Assembly (NCBI GenBank): GCA_028527945.1
Contig: JAQQAK010000419.1
Span: forward strand, 1-18,027
DNA from: Spirochaetaceae bacterium
GTDB lineage: Bacteria; Spirochaetota; Spirochaetia; UBA9216
DNA: 18,027 bases
Direction of reading: 5' to 3'
Part shown: positions 7,563-13,309 of the stretch, one piece after another
How the letters are laid out: every line of letters begins with the position of its first letter
How positions within the stretch are numbered: position 1 is the first letter of the stretch
Notes under the pieces: model-generated
Told to the model about the DNA's origin: nothing
Database searches by the model: none
What the model saw: the letters and a program-made list of their open reading frames with translations, nothing else
Made by a program: the position numbers and the translations under genes

Positions 7563-8333
7563 ATGAATAAATATATGACGGAGATACAGGCCAGAAAGGC
7601 TATTTGTGACATAGGTGATAAAATGTACATAAAAGGATTTGTTGCCGCTAATGATGGTAATATTTCCGTAAAAATAAGTGATGACACTATTATTGTGACA
7701 CCTACCGGAGTAAGCAAGGGTGGAATGACACCAGCGTCGCTTGTAAAAATGAAGCTTGATGGAACTGTTCTGGGGGATAATAAGCCAAGTTCCGAGGTTA
7801 AGATGCACATAAGAGTTTATAGGCTTAATCAGACAGTAAACTCTGTTGTTCACGCTCATCCTCCGGGATCAACAGCTTTCGCGATAGCAAGAATTCCTAT
7901 GGATAGACCCATTATGAGCGAGTCTATTGTTACTCTGGGCGTTGTTCCGGTTGCTGATTATGCTTTACCCGGAACAGAAGAAGTTCCAAACTCTATAGAG
8001 CCGTTTATAAACTCACATAACGCTGTACTGCTCGCGAACCATGGCCTACTTACCTGGGGAGAGTCTCTTACTCAAGCCTGGTATAGAATGGAAACTGCGG
8101 AGCAGTACAGCAATATTATGACAAGGTTAAAGTCTATTGGTGAGCCCAAAGAGTTTAGCTCTTCGCAGATAAATGATTTGATAAACATACGGAAGAATAT
8201 GGGGATTGAATCCGGAGGAGTGCCTTCTTGTAAGAGTCATTCCGAAAGTGATTTAAATGCTGACAGTAAGGCCGAACATCAGGAAGAACTTATCGAGAAA
8301 ATTATACGCCAGGTTTTGAGTCAGCTAAAATAG
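7563..8333 (+). CDS. Class II aldolase with a C-terminal microcompartment-targeting-like helix
   Basis: A 256-residue zinc-dependent class II aldolase (FucA/AraD/adducin family). Visible features are GNIS (32-35), IIVTPTGVSKG (43-53), the PSSE motif with the likely catalytic Glu78, zinc ligands His97 and His99 in VHAHPPGS and His160 in ANHGLLTWG. After MtnK and MtnA it should split 5-methylthioribulose 1-phosphate or 5-deoxyribulose 1-phosphate into DHAP and methylthioacetaldehyde or acetaldehyde (DHAP shunt, Ald2/DrdA role; inferred from context). MtnB, the methylthioribulose-1-phosphate dehydratase, shares the fold, but no other methionine-salvage genes follow and the GNIS/SSE motifs look aldolase-like. 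The catalytic domain ends near residue 215. A Ser/Asp-rich linker (about 219-238) then leads to EELIEKIIRQVLSQLK, an amphipathic helix like microcompartment encapsulation peptides. It is the last gene of the operon; the start lies 3 bp after mtnA with AAGGGG upstream. Confidence 0.87.
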   Translation: MNKYMTEIQARKAICDIGDKMYIKGFVAANDGNISVKISDDTIIVTPTGVSKGGMTPASLVKMKLDGTVLGDNKPSSEVKMHIRVYRLNQTVNSVVHAHPPGSTAFAIARIPMDRPIMSESIVTLGVVPVADYALPGTEEVPNSIEPFINSHNAVLLANHGLLTWGESLTQAWYRMETAEQYSNIMTRLKSIGEPKEFSSSQINDLINIRKNMGIESGGVPSCKSHSESDLNADSKAEHQEELIEKIIRQVLSQLK

Positions 8334-8431
8334 GAGCCATATTTTATGAATTGTTATATTTTTCTGAAAGTTTAATTGTTATTAATGTTAGAGGTGACTA
8401 AAAATATTAGAAAGTATATATTGATATTCAT

Positions 8432-8487
8432 GAGCCTCTTTCAGAAACTCTGAGCCTTGAAATTCTCTTGAGTTTTGAAATTGCCTC
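8432..8487. repeat. Copy 1 (diverged) of a dispersed GAGGCTCTTTC hairpin repeat
   Basis: The left arm GAGCCTCTTTCAGAAACTC (8432-8450) and right arm AGTTTTGAAATTGCCTC (8471-8487) resemble the arms of the hairpin at 9542-9581 and the element at 14424-14462. This copy pairs only imperfectly. It lies in the 249-bp gap between the aldolase and dCTP deaminase genes, where I see no gene and no clear promoter. Confidence 0.4.
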
Positions 8488-8505
8488 CTATGAAAGAATT
8501 TCTTA

Positions 8506-8535
8506 CCCGTTACCAGCATGAGCTGGTTTTACGGG
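8506..8535 (+). other. Stem-loop upstream of the dCTP deaminase gene
   Basis: CCCGT (8506-8510) and ACCAGC (8512-8517) pair with GCTGGT (8522-8527) and ACGGG (8531-8535) across a 4-nt loop, with a 1/3-nt internal bulge. No T run follows on either strand, so it is not an obvious terminator. It lies about 48 bp before the next start codon and could be a leader structure. Confidence 0.45.
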
Positions 8536-8582
8536 GGAGATATGATGGAAATATCAATTATGATTTATAGAAGGAAAACAAA

Positions 8583-9110
8583 ATGATTTTGTCAGGAGAA
8601 AAAATTAAAGAGTACTTGGGAAATGATATTATCATCAAACCTTTTAACAATAATCAATTAAATCCAAATAGTTATAATCTGAGACTTCACAATAAAATGA
8701 TGGTTTATGATAAGAACGAATTAGATATGAAAGTTAAAAATAATATAACTGAATTTGTAATTCCTGAAGAAGGCTTGGTTTTAGAACCAAATAAACTATA
8801 CCTTGGAAGAACTGTTGAATTTACCGAAACAAAAAAACATGTTCCAATGCTTGAAGGCCGCTCTTCAGTTGGTCGGCTTGGTTTGTTTATTCATGTTACC
8901 GCTGGTTTTGGCGATGTAGGATTTAAGGGTTATTGGACATTGGAAATATTCTGTGTACAACCAATCCGTATTTACCCTAATGTTGAAATTTGTCAGATAT
9001 ATTATCATTCAATTGATGGAGACTATAAACCATATACAAGTAGTAAGTATCAGAACAATGAAGGAATTCAGCCCAGTCTTTTATATAAGGATTTTTATTC
9101 CCAAAATTGA
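8583..9110 (+). CDS. dcd: dCTP deaminase family protein (possibly bifunctional dCTP deaminase/dUTPase)
   Basis: It is predicted to deaminate dCTP to dUTP for dTMP synthesis in the cytoplasm, as a trimer of the dUTPase fold. The 175 residues are slightly shorter than typical Dcd. MILSGEKIKEYL is the family N-terminus and PNSYNLRL (28-35) an early conserved segment. The active-site block is EGRSSVGRLGLF (91-102; Arg93, Ser94, Ser95, Arg98), then HVTAGFGDVGFKG (104-116; Asp111) and TLE with the catalytic Glu121. The C-terminal KYQNNEGIQPSL resembles the nucleotide-closing arm. The AGF.D.GFKG version is nearer to archaeal bifunctional deaminase/dUTPases and dUTPase motif 3 than to the TAH.ID form of E. 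coli Dcd, so dUTP hydrolysis is possible (inference). AAGGAAAACAAA precedes the ATG. Confidence 0.88.
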   Translation: MILSGEKIKEYLGNDIIIKPFNNNQLNPNSYNLRLHNKMMVYDKNELDMKVKNNITEFVIPEEGLVLEPNKLYLGRTVEFTETKKHVPMLEGRSSVGRLGLFIHVTAGFGDVGFKGYWTLEIFCVQPIRIYPNVEICQIYYHSIDGDYKPYTSSKYQNNEGIQPSLLYKDFYSQN

Positions 9111-9152
9111 CTTAATTAAAATGCGTTCTTATGCGTAATAAGGAGAAAAATA

Positions 9153-9500
9153 ATGACAAAAGAATTAATTATTTCAGCAGCAGCTTTTGGGTTGTTTGTT
9201 GTCTGCCCCAGAATGGCGGGTATGACTCACATTTTGAAAAACTATTCATCGGCACCAATGATAGTAACCGTGCTTCTTGGAATAGTAATCTCTATTCCGC
9301 TTCTGTTGCTCATGGTTTTTGTATTTTCAAAATTTGGCGTATGGGGAGCCCTTGCTGTTTGTGTTCTAACAGACCTTGGCGCAGCCTTTCTAATGAAGGA
9401 AATCAGTTTCAAGGCTGGCCTTGAAACATTTATTATTGCAGTCTTTGTGATAATTGGCGTCAAGATTGCTCCGCTTATTTCAAGCAGAATTGTTAAATAG
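9153..9500 (+). CDS. Small membrane protein of unknown function
   Basis: A 115-residue, very hydrophobic protein with about four predicted membrane segments (near residues 5-20, 33-57, 61-79 and 87-109), separated by short polar turns (PRMAGMTHILKNYSS and MKEISFKAG). AAGGAG (9140-9145) lies 7 bp before ATG 9153, supporting this frame over the overlapping one that opens at 9131. I do not recognise the family. It follows the dCTP deaminase gene by 42 bp on the same strand and may be cotranscribed. Nothing in the sequence points to a substrate; a small transporter subunit or an uncharacterised family both fit. Confidence 0.75.
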   Translation: MTKELIISAAAFGLFVVCPRMAGMTHILKNYSSAPMIVTVLLGIVISIPLLLLMVFVFSKFGVWGALAVCVLTDLGAAFLMKEISFKAGLETFIIAVFVIIGVKIAPLISSRIVK

Positions 9501-9514
9501 CTTTTTTATCGAGA

Positions 9515-9539
9515 TAAATCTATAACAAAAATAGATTTA
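9515..9539. repeat. Inverted repeat after the small membrane-protein gene
   Basis: Perfect 9-bp arms TAAATCTAT and ATAGATTTA surround a 7-nt centre (AACAAAA). It is AT-rich and sits directly before the stronger hairpin at 9542, so it is probably part of the same termination region. Confidence 0.4.
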
Positions 9540-9541
9540 CG

Positions 9542-9581
9542 GAGGCTCTTTAAAACCCAACTAGGGTTTTGAAAGAGCCTC
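9542..9581. terminator. Strong hairpin, likely bidirectional terminator (copy 2 of the dispersed repeat)
   Basis: The 17-nt left arm (9542-9558, GAGGCTCTTTAAAACCC) pairs with the 18-nt right arm (9564-9581, GGGTTTTGAAAGAGCCTC) with one bulged base and a 5-nt loop. It lies between convergent genes, 41 bp after the + strand membrane-protein stop and 4 bp after the MarR stop on the - strand. T-rich tracts lie a few bases beyond on both sides (ATTTTTTCT on +, CTATTTTTG on -), so both directions could terminate here. Confidence 0.7.
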
Positions 9582-9585
9582 TGCG

Positions 9586-9990
9586 CTATATTTTTTCTAT
9601 GAAGCGGCTTAAAAGATTTTTAAAGACTTCCTGCTCTTCAGGGCTGAAATCCTGAAGGCAGGAGTCTGTCATATTAATATGCTCGCTATTATGTTTTTCA
9701 TACAGTTTATGCCCCTCTGGTGTAAGCGCTATAAGGTATGAGCGGCGATCCTCCGGGTTGGGGACGCGCTTGACAAATCCTCGCTTCTCAAGTTTATCTA
9801 TCGCAATAGACAGAGTCCCCGTAGTAATACCTATTTTGCCTGCGAGATCCTTCATTCTCATACTTCCATATATTCCGATGATCTCAATAATATGCATTTT
9901 AGGCAATGAAACTCCGGTTCCAATTACAATCGATTCCTCCCATGAGGACATCTTTTCATAGAATTCAATAATAACATTTGACAGGGACAT
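9586..9990 (-). CDS. MarR-family transcriptional regulator
   Basis: 134 residues, a typical compact MarR dimeric winged-helix protein. Residues about 30-95 hold the DNA-binding domain: SMRMKDLAGKIGITTGTLSIAIDKLEKRGF is the HTH region and PNPEDRRSYLIALT the wing with the conserved Asp-Arg-Arg (81-83). Flanking helices form the dimer interface. The ATG at 9990 is the furthest start available because in-frame TAA TAA lies just upstream. No clear Shine-Dalgarno is seen, so translation may depend on coupling to the ATPase gene, whose stop is 19 bp away. As second gene of the operon it probably represses its own promoter through the TTTGA-N3-TCAAA palindromes at 11853-11914. Related sites are known for the MarR member FabT. 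The metal or ligand it senses is unknown. Confidence 0.9.
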   Translation of the reverse strand: MSLSNVIIEFYEKMSSWEESIVIGTGVSLPKMHIIEIIGIYGSMRMKDLAGKIGITTGTLSIAIDKLEKRGFVKRVPNPEDRRSYLIALTPEGHKLYEKHNSEHINMTDSCLQDFSPEEQEVFKNLLSRFIEKI

Positions 9991-10009
9991 GCTGTATTAT
10001 TACTCATTT

Positions 10010-11836
10010 TTATTCCTTTATCAATGCAAGAGATGAAGAAAGAATAACAACAAGAACTGAGCCTATATTATGTGTTACAGCTCCAAGTATTGGTGTCAGA
10101 ATACCAATTGTCGCTAGAATTATGGAGACCAGATTTATACCAAAACTGATCCCAATATTTGTTTTAATCATAGTGGTCATTCTTCGGCTCAGGCGAATAA
10201 GAAAGGGGAGTTTATCTATTCGATCATTTAAAAGAACAATATCTGCTGTTTCAAGTGCTATGTCGGAGCCTCGTAATCCCATAGCAACACCTACGGAGGC
10301 AGCTTTTAGAGCCGGAGCATCATTTATTCCATCTCCTGCATAGATTACCCCCAAGTTTTGTTCTTTAATTTTGTCAAGTTTCTCTTCAGGTTTGAGCTTT
10401 GCAAAATAGTCAGTAGCTCCAACTGACTCAGCACAGCTTTTCACAGCATTTTTCTGATCTCCCGAAATTATTGTCAGATTTTCAATACCCATTTTTTTTA
10501 GTTTTTGCATTGCGTTATACGCCCCTTCACGGGGAATATCTTCAAGGCTTACGCGTGCCTCTGTTTTACCGTCGATTTCTATGTCAATTGTGGTGTATCC
10601 CTTATTTTGAATACTACCAGAGCCAATAAAGATACTATGGTTTTCTGAAATTCCGCTAATTCCAGTGCCTGCTATAGTTTTTATTTTTTCAGATTTATAA
10701 AAAGGAACCTCTTTTTTTTCTGCATATTCAACAATTGCCCTTGCAAGAGGATGTGTTGAACCTCTCTCTGTTGCCGCAGCCAGAGCAATAACTTCTTTTT
10801 CTGACATTTCATTGAGAAGTTCAACCGCGACTACTTCAGGTTTACCTGAGGTTAGTGTTCCGGTTTTGTCAAAAAAAACAGCAGAGGCTGAGGCTGATTT
10901 TTCTAGATACTTTCCTCCCTTTACAAGAATACCCGCGCGGGCGGCTCTTCCAACAGCAGCAACCGTTGTTACAGGCCCTGTAAGCAAGAATGAGCATGGA
11001 CAGCCTACAATCAAAACTGTTGTAGCACGGGTAATATCTCTTGTAATAAGCCATGTTATTATTGCAATGCCAAGAATTACCGGTGTAAACCATTTAGCGT
11101 AGCGATCAACAATTCTGTCACTCTCTATATCATCATTTTCAGCATTTTGAATCAGCTTTACTACAGTGCTTATTGTTGAGTTTTCGCTTGTTCCTGTGGT
11201 TTCAATCTTTAAATATCCATCTTGAACCAATGTTCCTGCTGCTACAGCATCTCCTTCAGCCTTGTATACTGGTATGGACTCTCCTGTAATGGAAGATTCA
11301 TCAATCGATGATGCTCCATTAATAACATATCCATCAAGCGGAATAATCTCACCGGCTCTGACGATTACAAGGCTTCCTGTCTCTACCTCGTCTATAGCCA
11401 GCTTGACTTCTTGCCCATTTAATTCAATAACTGCCTCTTTGGGGCTTAGTTCAACGAGCTTTTCAATTTCCTTTCGTGCAGAATCGCTAACTGCTTCTTC
11501 AATAAGAGAACCCAAAATCATAATGGCGCATACAACAGCGCCTTCAAGATAATGCCCTGTCGCAAGGCATGAAATTACTGCAATGCTGACAAGTTCATCA
11601 ACGTTCATCTTTTTTTTGAAAAGTCCTTTAAGAGCGTCAATTATAATAGGCAGGCCATTTATAGCAATAGAACCTACAAGCAAAAGGTTGCTTATTAAAT
11701 TAATATATTCGAATTCCAAAGAACTTTTTAGTATAAAAGCTATAGGTATAAGTATTGCGCCTATAATGGCTTTTATAAACTCTGAGGTGGTGAATATTTC
11801 TTTGTAAACTGATAGATCAGCAAATCGTGCTATCAT
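10010..11836 (-). CDS. P1B-type heavy-metal-translocating P-type ATPase
   Basis: An inner-membrane metal efflux pump of 608 residues from ATG 11836, which has AGGAG 6 bp upstream. A TTG at 11866 keeps the frame open but lies upstream of the predicted transcription start. Motifs are actuator TGES (184-187), membrane metal site CPC (279-281, followed by Ser), phosphorylated Asp in DKTGT (323-327), STHPLA with the P1B His-Pro (362-363) and GDGINDAP (501-508). There is no N-terminal HMA or CXXC metal domain. The last membrane segment carries THNIGS rather than the Met/Ser-Ser of Cu pumps or the Asp-Asp-Gly of classical Zn/Cd pumps, so I leave the metal open. A siderophore-type binding protein lies nearby, and iron, manganese, zinc or cobalt are all possible. 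It heads an operon with the MarR gene. Confidence 0.93.
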   Translation of the reverse strand: MIARFADLSVYKEIFTTSEFIKAIIGAILIPIAFILKSSLEFEYINLISNLLLVGSIAINGLPIIIDALKGLFKKKMNVDELVSIAVISCLATGHYLEGAVVCAIMILGSLIEEAVSDSARKEIEKLVELSPKEAVIELNGQEVKLAIDEVETGSLVIVRAGEIIPLDGYVINGASSIDESSITGESIPVYKAEGDAVAAGTLVQDGYLKIETTGTSENSTISTVVKLIQNAENDDIESDRIVDRYAKWFTPVILGIAIITWLITRDITRATTVLIVGCPCSFLLTGPVTTVAAVGRAARAGILVKGGKYLEKSASASAVFFDKTGTLTSGKPEVVAVELLNEMSEKEVIALAAATERGSTHPLARAIVEYAEKKEVPFYKSEKIKTIAGTGISGISENHSIFIGSGSIQNKGYTTIDIEIDGKTEARVSLEDIPREGAYNAMQKLKKMGIENLTIISGDQKNAVKSCAESVGATDYFAKLKPEEKLDKIKEQNLGVIYAGDGINDAPALKAASVGVAMGLRGSDIALETADIVLLNDRIDKLPFLIRLSRRMTTMIKTNIGISFGINLVSIILATIGILTPILGAVTHNIGSVLVVILSSSLALIKE

Positions 11837-11838
11837 CT

Positions 11839-11883
11839 CTAACTCCTGATATAGTTTGATAATCAAACTATATCAGGAGTTAG
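11839..11883. promoter_or_regulatory. 45-bp perfect palindrome, probable MarR operator O1
   Basis: Two 22-bp arms around one central base (11861) are exactly complementary. The core at 11853-11869, AGTTTGATAATCAAACT, fits the TTTGAT-N-ATCAAA type of site bound by MarR proteins such as FabT. It covers the -10 hexamer and start point of the metal-ATPase promoter, so binding should block transcription. Because transcription should start near its centre, it acts as DNA rather than as an RNA hairpin. Confidence 0.8.
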
Positions 11884-11895
11884 TTAGGGTGTCAA
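11867..11895 (-). promoter_or_regulatory. Promoter of the P-type ATPase-MarR operon
   Basis: Read on the - strand, TTGACA (11895-11890), a 17-bp spacer and TATAGT (11872-11867) form a near-consensus promoter. The start is expected near 11860, giving a leader of about 25 nt that contains the AGGAG ribosome site before ATG 11836. The -10 lies inside the 45-bp palindrome and the -35 lies between the two candidate MarR sites. Confidence 0.8.
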
Positions 11896-11897
11896 AT

Positions 11898-11914
11898 ACT
11901 TTGAGAGTCAAAGT
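11898..11914. promoter_or_regulatory. 17-bp palindrome, probable second MarR operator O2
   Basis: ACTTTGAGAGTCAAAGT has perfect 7-bp arms and a 3-bp centre, sharing the TTTGA-N3-TCAAA core with the site centred at 11861. The centres are 45 bp apart, and the ATPase -35 hexamer lies between the two sites. Confidence 0.65.
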
Positions 11915-11951
11915 AAAAAGTTTTGTAATTTGTTTTTAGTTTGTTAGAAAT

Positions 11952-11967
11952 ATGAGTAATAACTCAT
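11952..11967. promoter_or_regulatory. Palindrome upstream of the TetR gene, candidate TetR operator
   Basis: ATGAGT (11952-11957) and ACTCAT (11962-11967) are perfect 6-bp arms around AATA. It lies just upstream of the candidate -35 of the TetR gene, where a TetR-family autorepressor commonly binds. The 11-bp segment ATGAGTAATAA also occurs on the - strand at 9997-10007, between the ATPase and MarR genes. Confidence 0.45.
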
Positions 11968-11971
11968 GTTA

Positions 11972-12008
11972 TTGATTTTTTACTGAGTTTATTTTATGCT
12001 TCTATAAT
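11972..12008 (+). promoter_or_regulatory. Promoter region of the TetR-RR-HK genes
   Basis: Two overlapping readings fit. One is TTGATT (11972-11977), 17 bp, TATGCT (11995-12000). The other is a perfect TATAAT (12003-12008) with a poor -35. The second would start transcription almost at the AGGAG (12010-12014), so the first is more comfortable for translation. It faces away from the ATPase promoter in the 188-bp divergent gap. Confidence 0.45.
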
Positions 12009-12024
12009 CAGGAGTTTATTTATT

Positions 12025-12627
12025 GTGAGTACGGACAAGGTTAGGGTTCCAAAACAGAAGCGAAGTATAGAGGTAAAAAACAAAATTAAGACAGCCGCTT
12101 TAGAGCTGTTTTCTGAAAAGGGCTATCATAATACTTCAACAAATGAGATAGCAAAAAAAGCCGGGGTATCCATCGGTTCCTTGTATTCCTATTTTGTGGA
12201 TAAAAAGGCTATCTTTATAGAGACCCTTCACGAATATAACCAGAATGTTGTGGGGCAGGTTTCGGTGGTTCATTTAAATTCAGAAACTGATATGCCTGAT
12301 TTAATTTCAAACTATATTTACGCTGTTTTGGAGGCTCATAAATATTCCCCGGAATTTCATCGTGAAATACTTGCTATGACTTACAGTCATGAGGATGTAA
12401 GAGAAATTATCTCACATTATGAGGATAGGATGATAGCTCAGATAGAGGAGCTTCTTAGGTTAAACGAGGAAAGAACTGATGTAACCGATCTCAAAAGCGC
12501 GGCTTATATCATATTCAAGAGCGTTGAAGAGGTAGTTCACGGAATAAAGGTATTTAGCCGGCCCTGTAATGAGAATATTCTTGTTTCCGAGCTCACTACC
12601 ATGATCTGCGGCTATGTGATGAAATGA
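12025..12627 (+). CDS. TetR/AcrR-family transcriptional regulator
   Basis: 200 residues, the standard TetR length. Residues about 18-68 form the N-terminal DNA-binding domain: IKTAALELFSEKGYHNTSTN, then EIAKKAGVSIGSLYSYFVDK with the recognition helix and the SLY.YF.DK motif. The remaining helical domain is variable and would bind an unknown ligand. The start is GTG at 12025, supported by AGGAG at 12010-12014; no in-frame ATG lies nearer. The stop is 10 bp before the response-regulator gene, so the regulator and the two-component genes probably share a transcript. A 16-bp palindrome upstream suggests autoregulation. The target may be the neighbouring ATPase or methyltransferase genes, which is inference. 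Confidence 0.92.
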   Translation: MSTDKVRVPKQKRSIEVKNKIKTAALELFSEKGYHNTSTNEIAKKAGVSIGSLYSYFVDKKAIFIETLHEYNQNVVGQVSVVHLNSETDMPDLISNYIYAVLEAHKYSPEFHREILAMTYSHEDVREIISHYEDRMIAQIEELLRLNEERTDVTDLKSAAYIIFKSVEEVVHGIKVFSRPCNENILVSELTTMICGYVMK

Positions 12628-12637
12628 GGAGTTACAA

Positions 12638-13309
12638 ATGACTGACAGAATCCTTGTTGTTGAAGACGATAAAAAGATTTCCAGAATAATAGAGCTTCAG
12701 CTCCGGCACAACGGCTACGATGTTGATACAGCCCAGGACGGAAGCATGGCTGAGAGAATATTTCACCAAAACGAATACTCATTAATACTCCTTGATATCA
12801 TGATACCAAGGGTAAACGGCTTTGAGTTATGTGGCCGAATAAGAAGGGAGTCAGATATTCCAATAATTATGCTGACAGCGAAGGATGATGTGACAGACAA
12901 GGTTCTTGGGCTTGACTTCGGAGCCAATGATTATATGACAAAGCCCTTTGAGTTTGAGGAACTCCTTGCCAGAATAAGGGTACAGCTCAGGCAGAAGAAT
13001 GAGAAAGCGGGCTCCGGCAAGATAAATATCGACGGCCTTGAGATAAATCCCGATTCCATGACCGTGAGCAGGGAAGGTGAGGCCATCAGCCTTACCAGAA
13101 CCGAATTCGATCTGCTTCTGTATCTGGCCGGAAACCGGGGAATAGTCCTCAGACGCGATCTTATTCTACAGAGGGTTTGGGGAGACTATTATGCTGGTAA
13201 CGATAATGTTCTTGATGTTTACATAAAGTATCTGAGAGACAAGATAGAAAAACCATTTAGGAAGAAGGTTATCGAGACTGTTCGGGGAACGGGATATGTT
13301 ATCAGATAA
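12638..13309 (+). CDS. OmpR/PhoB-family response regulator
   Basis: 223 residues in two domains. The receiver (about 4-118) has the acidic pair Glu9-Asp10 with Asp11, the phospho-acceptor Asp53 in LLDIMIP, Thr80 in MLTA and Lys102 in TKPFEF, so it should be phosphorylatable. The C-terminal winged helix (about 128-223) has ISLTRTEFDLLLYLA, then DVYIKYLRDKIE and ETVRGTGYVIR, the standard OmpR-type DNA-binding motifs. GAGGAG precedes ATG 12638. Its 3' end overlaps the histidine-kinase gene by 14 bp, indicating a cognate pair. The four 11-bp-spaced repeats at 14366-14405 just after the kinase gene are its most likely binding site, controlling the next operon. Confidence 0.95.
   Translation: MTDRILVVEDDKKISRIIELQLRHNGYDVDTAQDGSMAERIFHQNEYSLILLDIMIPRVNGFELCGRIRRESDIPIIMLTAKDDVTDKVLGLDFGANDYMTKPFEFEELLARIRVQLRQKNEKAGSGKINIDGLEINPDSMTVSREGEAISLTRTEFDLLLYLAGNRGIVLRRDLILQRVWGDYYAGNDNVLDVYIKYLRDKIEKPFRKKVIETVRGTGYVIR

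Noticed and set aside
7563..8333. Methylthioribulose-1-phosphate dehydratase (MtnB) of the methionine salvage pathway
   Set aside because: The fold is shared, but MtnW/X/D genes are absent and the GNIS and PSSE motifs look like those of aldolases. MtnB is not fully excluded.
1401..8333. A bacterial microcompartment operon
   Set aside because: Only one protein has a targeting-like tail. No BMC-domain or pentameric vertex protein is encoded in the window, so I report the tail but do not call a compartment locus.
11837..11866. TTG start at 11866 for the P-type ATPase
   Set aside because: It lies inside the operator, upstream of the predicted transcription start. ATG 11836 has AGGAG at the right distance.
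11839..11883. RNA hairpin sequestering the ATPase ribosome site
   Set aside because: Although the palindrome includes the Shine-Dalgarno, the predicted start of transcription is near its centre, so only half would be transcribed.
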